From Gemmatimonadaceae bacterium (lineage in GTDB: Bacteria > Gemmatimonadota > Gemmatimonadetes > Gemmatimonadales > Gemmatimonadaceae): a DNA stretch of 8,433 nt. This document shows positions 1 to 5,731 of this stretch, piece after piece; within the stretch, counting starts at the first letter, position 1; each line of letters opens with the position of its first letter. The notes below the pieces were generated by a model. That model was not told the origin of the DNA. It made no database searches and saw only the letters and a program-made list of their open reading frames with translations. The DNA lies in assembly GCA_025936015.1 (NCBI GenBank), contig JAICUE010000095.1:1-8433 (forward strand), written 5' to 3'. A program made the translations under genes and the position numbers.

Positions 1-17
1 GGCCTGCATCGATTGAA

Positions 18-103
18 TACCCGGGACGAGACTCGAACTCGTATATCACTCGCGTGATGGGGGATTTTGAGTCCCCTGCGTCTACCGATTCCGCCACCCG
101 GGC
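18..103 (-). tRNA. tRNA-Leu (anticodon CAA)
   Basis: Read on the minus strand this folds as a class II tRNA. The acceptor is GCCCGGG paired with CCCGGGT (a G1:U72 wobble, then discriminator A73). The D-arm contains GGTAGA. The anticodon stem GGGGA/TCCCC encloses loop CTCAAAA, giving anticodon CAA, which reads UUG leucine codons. A long variable arm has stem ATCAC/GTGAT, and the T-arm is ACGAG-TTCGAGT-CTCGT. The long variable arm and A73 both fit leucine. No CCA is encoded: the bases after A73 are TTC, so CCA must be added after transcription. G1:U72 also occurs in some known tRNA-Leu, so it does not suggest a pseudogene. The 3' end points to the left edge; the divergent esterase-like gene lies on the 5' side. 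Confidence 0.96.
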
Positions 104-121
104 AGTCGTGTTTCGTCTCCC

Positions 122-150
122 AATCTAGCGCTGGGGCTCGACCGGCTCAA
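122..150 (-). promoter_or_regulatory. Probable housekeeping promoter of tRNA-Leu
   Basis: On the minus strand a -35-like TTGAGC (150-145) is followed by exactly 17 bp and a -10-like TAGATT (127-122). Each hexamer matches the sigma-70 consensus at 4 of 6 positions. The expected start point is near 115, about 12 bases before the mature tRNA 5' end at 103, a normal short tRNA leader. The site lies between two divergent genes and nothing else obvious occupies it. Confidence 0.6.
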
Positions 151-206
151 CGCGGGAATCGGTCATTCTCCTGCGCGCTGGCGCGCCATCTGCTCACACG
201 CCTCGC

Positions 207-1538
207 ATGGCCGAACACGACGAACTCGCCGAGATCATTCGCCGCCGCGCAGTGTCCATCGACGGCGGCGACACGGACTACGACGCGCTGATCGAGCGCG
301 CGCGAGGCAAGCGGCTCGTGCTGCTCGGCGAAGCGTCCCATGGTACGCACGAGTTCTATGCCGAGCGCGCGCGTATCAGCAGCCGCCTGATCGGCGAGCT
401 CGGGTTCGACGCCGTCGCCGTCGAAGCGGACTGGCCCGATGCATGGCGCGTCAATCGTTACGTGCGCGGCGACAGCGCTGACCCGAGCGCGGACGCGGCG
501 CTGAATGGGTTCCAGCGCTTTCCGCAGTGGATGTGGCGGAACGAGGACGTGGTCGAGCTGGTCGAGTCGCTCCGCGCCCGCAACGCGGCCTATCCCGATT
601 TCGAGCATGCGGGATTTTACGGCATCGACCTGTACAGCATGCATCGGTCGATCAGCCAGGTGCTCCGCTACCTCGAGACGGTCGACCCGCAGGCGGCGCA
701 GCGCGCGCGCGAGCGCTACTCGTGCTTCGAGCATTTCGGCACCGATCCCCAGGCGTACGGCTATGCGACGTCGCGTGGGGCCGATAGCTGCGAAGAGGCC
801 GCCGTGCAGCAGCTCGTCGACCTGCAGCGCAACGTCCGCCGGTACGTCAACGGCTTTCGCGCCGACGCGGCGGATGAGCACTTCATGGCCGAGCAGAACG
901 CGAGGCTCGTCCAGAACTCCGAACGCTATTATCGGGCGATGTTCCGCGGCCGCGTCTCGAGTTGGAACCTGCGCGACACGCACATGGCGGAGACCGTCGA
1001 CGCGCTCCTCGCGCATCTCGGCCGCGATGGACATGAATCGAAGCTCGTCATCTGGGCGCACAACTCGCATCTCGGCGACGCTCGCGCCACCGAGATGGGC
1101 GCCCGCGGGGAGATCAACGTCGGACAGCTCCTGCGCGAACGTTATCCCGAACAGGTGCTCGCGGTCGGCTTCACGACCCACACCGGGGAGGTCACCGCTG
1201 CGCACGATTGGGACGAGCCGAGCGACACGAGGGATGTCGTCCCGTCGCTGGCGGGGAGTGTCGAACGGTTATTCCACGACGCCGGCATCCCGCGCTTCTA
1301 CCTGGATCTCAGCGCGAAAGAAGTCCGGCGCCTGCTGCGCGAGCCGCTGATCGAACGCGCGATCGGGGTCATCTATCGCCCCGAAACGGAGCGAGCGAGC
1401 CATTACTTCCGCGCCCGCGTTGCCGACCAGTTCGATGCGATCGTGCACCTCGACGAGACGAGCGCTGTGCAGCCGCTCGATCGGGTCATGGTCACGGACG
1501 ACGAGGAAATTCCCGAGACGTACCCGTCGAGCTATTGA
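207..1538 (+). CDS. Erythromycin esterase superfamily protein (EreA/EreB-like fold)
   Basis: The 443-residue product matches the erythromycin-esterase family (Pfam PF05139/COG2312). GEASHGTHEFY lies at residues 41-51, followed by an Arg at 54; FYGIDLYSMH is near 137-146 and WAHNSHLGD at 283-291. By eye, E42, H45, R54, H285 and H288 line up with the EreB residues E43, H46, R55, H285 and H288 that are known to matter for macrolide lactone hydrolysis. There is no signal peptide, so a cytoplasmic location is likely. The ATG at 207 lacks a clear Shine-Dalgarno, but no better in-frame start lies just upstream. Its last 7 bp overlap the convergent LTxxQ gene. Only a few members of the family are proven macrolide esterases; chromosomal homologues in soil bacteria often have unknown substrates, so resistance is possible but unproven. 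Confidence 0.88.
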   Translation: MAEHDELAEIIRRRAVSIDGGDTDYDALIERARGKRLVLLGEASHGTHEFYAERARISSRLIGELGFDAVAVEADWPDAWRVNRYVRGDSADPSADAALNGFQRFPQWMWRNEDVVELVESLRARNAAYPDFEHAGFYGIDLYSMHRSISQVLRYLETVDPQAAQRARERYSCFEHFGTDPQAYGYATSRGADSCEEAAVQQLVDLQRNVRRYVNGFRADAADEHFMAEQNARLVQNSERYYRAMFRGRVSSWNLRDTHMAETVDALLAHLGRDGHESKLVIWAHNSHLGDARATEMGARGEINVGQLLRERYPEQVLAVGFTTHTGEVTAAHDWDEPSDTRDVVPSLAGSVERLFHDAGIPRFYLDLSAKEVRRLLREPLIERAIGVIYRPETERASHYFRARVADQFDAIVHLDETSAVQPLDRVMVTDDEEIPETYPSSY

Positions 1539-2011
1539 CGCCGGCGGCGCATCTGTTCGACCCGCCGGCGCACCTGTTCCTGCAGCGCGAGGTATCCGGC
1601 ACGCTGTGATGGCTGGAGGAATTTCGCCAGGTCACGCTGCTCCTGCTCGGCGAGGTCGATTCGCGCGCGCTGAGCCTTGAAGAGATCCGCAAGCGCGCCC
1701 TCGACACGCTTCTCATCGGCGATCTTCCCGCGCTGCAACTCCTCTCGAATGACGACGCGAGCGCTGCGCTCCTGCGCGACCAGGTCGCGGCGACGCGGCT
1801 CGTACGTCGCGTTCACTGCGGTCAGCTGCCGCATCTGGTCGTCAGTCAGCGCGAGACGCTGCTTGGCGACCGCGGCCAGGCGCTGCCTGACGCGCGCCTC
1901 GAGTGCCGACGTCGTCGTATCCGACGGCGCACGCTGCTTCGTCTGCGCGATCGCCGGCGAAGCGGTTGCGACGCTCGACGCGAGAATCACTGCCAGGAGG
2001 CTTACGCGCAT
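1532..2011 (-). CDS. Secreted LTxxQ-motif (Spy/CpxP-like) helical protein
   Basis: The 159-residue product has a signal peptide (residues 1-22, likely cut after AIA before Gln23). The mature part is almost entirely charged helix. An LTDDQ motif at 55-59 and a second, degenerate copy (LQPSQ, 132-136) followed by RAGYLAL match the LTxxQ/Spy family of small periplasmic proteins. That family includes the chaperone Spy, the Cpx regulator CpxP and, more distantly, metal sensors such as CnrX. The mature chain has no His and no Cys and is rich in Arg (net charge about +12 by hand count), which argues against CnrX-type metal binding. The start is supported by GGAGGAG at 2028-2022. The gene shares one base with the anti-sigma stop (TGATG), so translation is probably coupled. 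It may be a periplasmic sensor or an effector of the sigma system; the role is inferred from context. Confidence 0.8.
   Translation of the reverse strand: MRVSLLAVILASSVATASPAIAQTKQRAPSDTTTSALEARVRQRLAAVAKQRLALTDDQMRQLTAVNATYEPRRRDLVAQERSARVVIREELQRGKIADEKRVEGALADLFKAQRARIDLAEQEQRDLAKFLQPSQRAGYLALQEQVRRRVEQMRRRRQ
1540..1570 (+). terminator. Possible transcription-ending hairpin for the esterase-like gene
   Basis: One base after the esterase-like stop codon, CGCCGGCGG (1540-1548) and CCGCCGGCG (1562-1570) form a perfect 9-bp stem with a 13-base loop. No T-tract follows, and the same bases encode the Arg-rich C-terminus of the opposing LTxxQ gene. The inverted repeat may therefore simply result from a repeated basic peptide pattern (RRR-VEQM-RRR). 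Confidence 0.25.
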
Positions 2012-2706
2012 CAGATCGATTCTCCTCCATTGATGTCACCGACCTCAGGGAGCACCGACTCCGGATCCTCGAACGACGCGTCGGCTGCGATGTCCACCCT
2101 GCCGCCAAGGTCGCCGAGGAGCGTTTCGAGATCGCTCGACGAGAGATCGTTCAACCCGCCGGCGACTCCGAGCTCGGGCGGTGCGGCGGGGCGCGGCTGC
2201 CCGGCGGCCGCGACCTCGGAGGGCGTCGCTGCTGACGTGGCGGTCGCGGTCACGGCCGTGCGCGATCCGGCGGCGCCGGTCTGTTCCGGCGACGCGATCG
2301 CGACGACCGCACCGTTAGGCGCACGCGTCGAGTCGTCGGTGCTCTGATAGACGGCGAACGAGCCGATGCCGGCCGCGGCGATCGCGATGGCCGCGGCTGC
2401 CTTCCAGCCGACCCAGCGCAGCCGGGGAGCTGGTCGCGCGATCGAGGCCCGGCCGCCGGAAGTGACCAGCTGCGGCCGCGACGGCACGGCCGTCGCGGCG
2501 ACGACAGCCGCCGATATCCGCGCGACGTCGATCGCCGGTGCGGTGCGAAGCGTCCGCCGCGCCGCGGCGATGAGCGCGAGCTCCGCTGTGCAGAGCCCGC
2601 ACCCCGCGAGGTGCGCGTCGACGCGGGCGACATCCGCGGCCGAGAGGGCGTTCCCCGCCCGCTCCGGCAGCAGCTCGCGAATCTCAACGTTCGAACAATC
2701 AGCCAT
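2011..2706 (-). CDS. Membrane-anchored anti-sigma factor with zinc-finger (zf-HC2/ZAS) domain
   Basis: The 231-residue product begins with a short cytoplasmic domain carrying H32-x3-C36-x2-C39, the signature of ZAS-type anti-sigma factors that bind and hold an ECF sigma factor. A hydrophobic segment at about residues 99-120 is the single membrane span. The outer region (about 121-231) has an Ala/Pro/Thr-rich low-complexity linker and an acidic tail containing DLETLLGDLGG; residues 185-231 carry 12 Asp/Glu and one Arg. The ATG at 2706 is supported by GAAGGAG at 2720-2714, 7 bases upstream. The gene overlaps the end of the sigma gene by 8 bp, so the two are co-translated and this is almost certainly its cognate regulator. 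The signal that releases the sigma factor is unknown; the exported LTxxQ protein encoded next is a candidate input. Confidence 0.88.
   Translation of the reverse strand: MADCSNVEIRELLPERAGNALSAADVARVDAHLAGCGLCTAELALIAAARRTLRTAPAIDVARISAAVVAATAVPSRPQLVTSGGRASIARPAPRLRWVGWKAAAAIAIAAAGIGSFAVYQSTDDSTRAPNGAVVAIASPEQTGAAGSRTAVTATATSAATPSEVAAAGQPRPAAPPELGVAGGLNDLSSSDLETLLGDLGGRVDIAADASFEDPESVLPEVGDINGGESI
2022..2028 (-). promoter_or_regulatory. Ribosome binding site of the LTxxQ gene
   Basis: GGAGGAG on the minus strand lies 10 bases before the ATG at 2011 and inside the last codons of the anti-sigma gene. It fixes the LTxxQ start and supports translational coupling through the TGATG overlap. Confidence 0.8.
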
Positions 2707-3247
2707 CGAGAAACTCCTTCACCGCGCGCATCGCGTTGTGATAATGAACTCGTGCGGCGCCTTCGGTCGTTCCGGCGACGTCCGCGATCTCCTTGTACGA
2801 CAAACCTTCCATCACCCGCAACGTGAACACCTCGCGCTGAGTCGGCGTCAGCTCCGCGACCGCGTCGCGGACCTTCTGCTCCATCTCCGTCGCGACCATC
2901 CCGTCGAGCGCGTCGAACTCGGTCGTCGCATCATCTTCCTCGACCGGCACCGATATGGGCCGTCTCGCGCGGGCTCGGCGCTGATCGAGCACGAGGCGCC
3001 GCATGATCGTGAACAGCCAGGTGCGAAGGGTGCTTTCTCCGCGAAATCCCTCGAGCGAACCGAAAGCCCGAACGAAGGTGTCCTGCACCAACTCTTCGAT
3101 GTCGTTGCGGACGCCGAGGCTCGCGGCGAATCGGGCGAGCGCCGGCGCATGACGCTCGACGATCTCCGTCGCTGCGCGCTCGTCGCCGGAGCGCCACCGC
3201 GTCAGCAGCGTCGCGTCCGATGCGAGATCGTCGTTCGGAGTGGTCAT
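2699..3247 (-). CDS. ECF-type RNA polymerase sigma factor (sigma-70 family)
   Basis: The 182-residue product has the compact two-domain layout of ECF sigma factors. Region 2 spans about residues 13-92 and includes DIEELVQDTFVRAF (49-62) and the -10-recognition helix with TWLFTIMRRLVLDQRR (76-91). A short acidic linker (about 98-115) leads to region 4 (133-180), with LTPTQREVFTLRVMEGLSY and the helix-turn-helix SYKEIADVAGTTEGAARVHYH (starting about 150). Regions 1 and 3 are absent, as expected. It is the first gene of a three-gene minus-strand operon with its anti-sigma factor and a secreted LTxxQ protein. A candidate ECF promoter lies just upstream, which suggests autoregulation. No Shine-Dalgarno is visible before the ATG at 3247, and the predicted leader is only about 8-10 bases. 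The target regulon cannot be told from this window. Confidence 0.95.
   Translation of the reverse strand: MTTPNDDLASDATLLTRWRSGDERAATEIVERHAPALARFAASLGVRNDIEELVQDTFVRAFGSLEGFRGESTLRTWLFTIMRRLVLDQRRARARRPISVPVEEDDATTEFDALDGMVATEMEQKVRDAVAELTPTQREVFTLRVMEGLSYKEIADVAGTTEGAARVHYHNAMRAVKEFLDG
2714..2720 (-). promoter_or_regulatory. Ribosome binding site of the anti-sigma gene
   Basis: GAAGGAG on the minus strand lies 7 bases before the ATG at 2706, inside the 3' end of the sigma gene. Its good spacing confirms the start and so the 8-bp overlap between the two genes. Confidence 0.8.
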
Positions 3248-3262
3248 CGAGTCACGAGGTAA

Positions 3263-3288
3263 GACGCAGCCATCGGCCCAACGTTAAG
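3263..3288 (-). promoter_or_regulatory. Candidate ECF-type promoter of the sigma operon
   Basis: On the minus strand CTTAAC (AAC at 3285-3283) is followed by exactly 16 bases and CGTC (3266-3263). This AAC-N16-CGTC spacing is the classical layout of ECF promoters (for example the SigW and SigX types). The predicted start is about 3257-3255, giving a very short leader before the ATG at 3247. The placement directly upstream of an ECF sigma gene supports self-activation. The match is by eye and short, so chance cannot be excluded. Confidence 0.55.
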
Positions 3289-3300
3289 GGAATCGCGTCT

Positions 3301-3329
3301 TTGACGCGTCGCCCGGGCCGGGATACCTT
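3301..3329 (+). promoter_or_regulatory. Possible promoter of the GDPD gene
   Basis: TTGACG (3301-3306) matches the -35 consensus at 5 of 6 positions and is followed by 17 bp and TACCTT (3324-3329), a TANNNT-type -10 element. The start would fall only a few bases before the ATG at 3340, so the transcript would be nearly leaderless, in line with the missing Shine-Dalgarno. The -35 overlaps a small inverted repeat, CGCGTC-TTT-GACGCG (3294-3308), that could be an operator. Confidence 0.35.
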
Positions 3330-3339
3330 CGTCAGGCAG

Positions 3340-4095
3340 ATGAGCCCGAATCGACCCGCTTTCCAGCCGACGTCCACGCAGCATGCGCGCCCGCGCCCCG
3401 AACTCGTGGCGCACCGCGGCGCGGCGCGCGAGCGGCCCGAAAACACGCTGGCCGCCTTTGCCATCGCCCTCGATCAGCGCGCCGACGCGATCGAGCTCGA
3501 CGTGCATTGTACCGCCGACGGTGTCGTCGTCGTGCATCACGATCCGGTGCCGCACGGTGTCTACCCCGACGGGCGGCGCGAACGCGGGCCGATCGCGGAG
3601 CTCCGCTACGTCGAGCTCTCGACGCTGCGCATTGTCGGAGAGGCGATTCCGACCCTCCGCGACGTGCTCGCATTGGTCGGTGACCGCGCGACCGTGTACG
3701 TCGAGATCAAGGGCGCGGGGATCGAGCGCGCGGTCGTCGACGCGGTGCGCGGCAGCTCGGCGCAGTGCGCCATCCACTCGTTCGATCACGAAGCCGTGAA
3801 CCGCGTGCGCGCGCTCGCACCGGAAATTCCGCGTGGGCTGCTCTTCGAGCGCGGCGACACGGAGTCGATGCTGCGGTCGATGGAGCGCCACGACGCGCGC
3901 GATCTCTGGCCCGCTGCTGCGCTCATCGACGCAGCGCTGATCGAGGCCGCGCATCGCGCCGGGAAGCGAGTGATCGCGTGGACCGTGAACGATACGTCGC
4001 TCGCGAGCACGCTCGCGGCGGCTGGCGTGGATGCACTTTGCACCGACGACGTGCCGCTGATCGCCGACGCGCTGCGGGGTCCCGCCATTCGTTGA
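3340..4095 (+). CDS. Glycerophosphodiester phosphodiesterase (GDPD family)
   Basis: The product is 251 residues from the ATG at 3340. It has the GDPD TIM-barrel signature in order: AHRGA with catalytic-type His25-Arg26, PENTLAAF (33-40), the metal-site pattern AIELDVHCTADG with E52 and D54, VVVVHHDP with His67, PTLRDVL (104-110), VEIKG with E122 and K124, and WTVND near 214, close to the C-terminus. These enzymes hydrolyse glycerophosphodiesters from phospholipid turnover to glycerol-3-phosphate and an alcohol. There is no signal peptide, so it is probably cytoplasmic (UgpQ-like). The frame is open back to 3220, but starting there would run into the divergent sigma gene and give an unconserved Arg-rich N-terminus; 3340 leaves about 20 residues before the barrel. 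It faces away from the sigma operon across a 92-bp intergenic region and is 184 bp from the next gene. Confidence 0.9.
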   Translation: MSPNRPAFQPTSTQHARPRPELVAHRGAARERPENTLAAFAIALDQRADAIELDVHCTADGVVVVHHDPVPHGVYPDGRRERGPIAELRYVELSTLRIVGEAIPTLRDVLALVGDRATVYVEIKGAGIERAVVDAVRGSSAQCAIHSFDHEAVNRVRALAPEIPRGLLFERGDTESMLRSMERHDARDLWPAAALIDAALIEAAHRAGKRVIAWTVNDTSLASTLAAAGVDALCTDDVPLIADALRGPAIR

Positions 4096-4212
4096 TCCAC
4101 GTGTCGCGGACGAGTCGTTCGAGGGCATTGCTTACGAAGCCTCGCGACGCGCCGTGTTCTTCGCAATCCCGCCTGCGGCGCGAGCGTGGGCTGGTCGCCG
4201 CCTGCCTCACGC

Positions 4213-4249
4213 TATAGCTTCGCGGCACACAGCGGGCGAGCCGCCCGCT
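4213..4249 (+). promoter_or_regulatory. Possible -10 element and leader hairpin before the amidohydrolase operon
   Basis: In the 184-bp gap after GDPD, TATAGC (4213-4218) resembles a -10 element, but no convincing -35 is found 16-18 bp upstream. Shortly downstream, AGCGGGC (4231-4237) and GCCCGCT (4243-4249) form a 7-bp stem with a 5-base loop. This would lie in the 5' leader of the amidohydrolase operon, or act as a weak terminator for GDPD. The rest of the gap shows nothing recognisable. Confidence 0.25.
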
Positions 4250-4262
4250 TCTCACCTACTCC

Positions 4263-4268
4263 GGAGGA
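4263..4268 (+). promoter_or_regulatory. Ribosome binding site of the first amidohydrolase
   Basis: GGAGGA lies 11 bases before the ATG at 4280. It decides the start over the upstream in-frame ATG at 4154, which would put 42 unlikely residues ahead of an evident signal sequence. Confidence 0.7.
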
Positions 4269-4279
4269 CCACCGCCGCG

Positions 4280-5731
4280 ATGCGCACAGCCGCACTCGCC
4301 GCCGTGCTCGTCACAGCCGCCTGCACCGCGGCGAGCGCCACCCAGTCTCCAGCGCCTCAGCGCGTGGCCAGTGACAGCACCGCGAAGTCGACCGCGAACG
4401 CCCCGATGGGCGGCACGTCGACACCGAACGCAGATCCGTTCCCGAGCACCTACCAGCCGCTCCCGTCGAAGCCGACGGTCATTCGCAACGTCACCATCCT
4501 CACGGCGGCCGGACCCGCGATTCACGGCGGCTCGGTGCTGCTGCGCGACGGAAAGATCGCGGCGGTCGGCGCGTCGGTCGATGCGCCATCCGATGCGGTC
4601 GTGATCGACGGGGCCGGCAAGTACGTGACACCGGGAATCATCGATATCCATTCGCACGTCGGCGCCGGTGCGTCGCCCACCGATCGCGGCGCGAACACCG
4701 ACGACGTCAATGAAGCGACGAATCCGGTCACGGCGAATGTGTGGGTCGAGCATTCCGTATGGCCGCAGGACCCGCAGCTGCCACGCGTATTGATGGGCGG
4801 TGTCACGACCATCCAGGTTCTGCCCGGCTCGGCGAACCTCATCGGCGGCCGCAGTGTCGTGCTCAAGCTGGTGCCGTCGCGCAGCGTTCAGGGGATGAAA
4901 TTTCCCGGCGCGAAATACGGGTTGAAGATGGCCTGCGGCGAGAATCCGAAGCGCGTCTATCAGCAGCGCGGTCCGTCGACGCGCATGGGCAACGTCGCGG
5001 GCTATCGCGCGGCGTGGATCCAGGCGGAGGCGTATCGCCGGCGTTGGGACAAGTGGAACGCCACTCACGTCGGCGATCCGCCGCAACGCGACCTCGGTCT
5101 CGAGACGCTCGCCGAAGTGCTGCGCGGCAACATCCTCGTTCATAACCACTGCTATCGGGCGGACGAGATGATGCAGATGATCGACATCGCGCACGAGTTC
5201 GGCTACAAGATCCGCGCGTTCCATCACGCGGTCGAGGCGTACAAGATCGCTGACGTTCTCGCGCGCGAGGGGATCGGCGCCGCCGAGTGGGCGGACTGGG
5301 GCGCGTTCAAGCTCGAAGCCGCGGACGCCGTCCGCGGAAACATGGCGCTCACCGACAAGGCCGGGGCGCGCACGATCATGCACTCGGACGACGAGTCGGG
5401 AATCCAGCGGCTCAATCAGGAAGCAGCGAAGGCGATGGCGGCCGGCAACGCGATCGGCGTCCCGGTGAGCGAGGACGAAGCGATCAAGTGGCTGACGATC
5501 AACCCGGCGTGGGCGCTCGATCTCGATTCCAAGATCGGTTCGATCGAGACGGGCAAGAACGCCGACGTCGTCCTCTGGTCGGGAGATCCGTTCAGCGTCT
5601 ACTCGCGGACCGAAAAGATCTGGATCGACGGCGCGATGGTCTTCGACCGCTCCGATCCGGCCGAACACTGGCGGACGGACTTCGAGCTCGGGTTCGTCCC
5701 GGCTGCGTCGAACGTTGGAGGAGACAAGTGA
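4280..5731 (+). CDS. Secreted metal-dependent amidohydrolase (imidazolonepropionase-like)
   Basis: The 483-residue product starts with an export signal (MRTAALAAVLVTAAC). It could be a lipoprotein cleaved before Cys15, although Thr at -3 is atypical, or be cut after ASA at residue 20. After a low-complexity linker comes the amidohydrolase core: the N-terminal strand pattern GGSVLLRDGKIAAVG, VTPGIIDIHSHVG with the H124-x-H126 metal pair, MACGENPKRVY near 217-227, VHNHCYRADEM with H288 and H290, FHHAVEAYK with H315/H316, and MHSDDESG with H368 and D370/D371. The end, TGKNADVVLWSGDPF, is typical of the family's second beta-sandwich half. All expected metal ligands are present, so it is probably an active periplasmic or extracellular hydrolase of C-N bonds. 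The substrate is not evident; annotated homologues include imidazolonepropionase-like and peptidase-like enzymes. It is translationally coupled to the next gene by TGATG. Confidence 0.9.
   Translation: MRTAALAAVLVTAACTAASATQSPAPQRVASDSTAKSTANAPMGGTSTPNADPFPSTYQPLPSKPTVIRNVTILTAAGPAIHGGSVLLRDGKIAAVGASVDAPSDAVVIDGAGKYVTPGIIDIHSHVGAGASPTDRGANTDDVNEATNPVTANVWVEHSVWPQDPQLPRVLMGGVTTIQVLPGSANLIGGRSVVLKLVPSRSVQGMKFPGAKYGLKMACGENPKRVYQQRGPSTRMGNVAGYRAAWIQAEAYRRRWDKWNATHVGDPPQRDLGLETLAEVLRGNILVHNHCYRADEMMQMIDIAHEFGYKIRAFHHAVEAYKIADVLAREGIGAAEWADWGAFKLEAADAVRGNMALTDKAGARTIMHSDDESGIQRLNQEAAKAMAAGNAIGVPVSEDEAIKWLTINPAWALDLDSKIGSIETGKNADVVLWSGDPFSVYSRTEKIWIDGAMVFDRSDPAEHWRTDFELGFVPAASNVGGDK
5717..5723 (+). 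promoter_or_regulatory. Ribosome binding site of the second amidohydrolase
   Basis: GGAGGAG lies 7 bases before the ATG at 5731, inside the final codons of the first amidohydrolase. It identifies 5731 as the start although the frame is open back to 5287 through the upstream gene. Confidence 0.85.

Noticed and set aside
18..103. tRNA as an attachment site for an integrated element
   Set aside because: No integrase or direct repeat of the tRNA 3' end appears. The 3' end faces out of the window, so an element, if any, would lie to the left and cannot be judged.
147..1205. Long minus-strand open frame antisense to the esterase-like gene
   Set aside because: The composition is Arg/Val/Asp-rich with no recognisable domain. 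Such open antisense frames are common in high-GC DNA, while the plus strand has clear family motifs.
3280..3299. A second ECF promoter reading toward GDPD
   Set aside because: AAC and CGTC also occur on the plus strand because AACGTT is palindromic, but they are separated by only 13 bases, too short for the ECF pattern.
3220..3339. Upstream extension of the GDPD gene
   Set aside because: It would overlap the 5' end of the divergent sigma gene, and the residues are Arg/Ser-rich with no GDPD similarity.
4154..4279. Longer N-terminus for the first amidohydrolase from the ATG at 4154
   Set aside because: The added residues are Arg/Ala-rich and unlike the family. The ATG at 4280 has a GGAGGA upstream and begins a proper export signal.
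5287..5730. Long N-terminal extension of the second amidohydrolase in an open frame
   Set aside because: It overlaps the first amidohydrolase in another frame and reads as Arg/Gly-rich shadow sequence. The strong ribosome site and signal peptide start at 5731.
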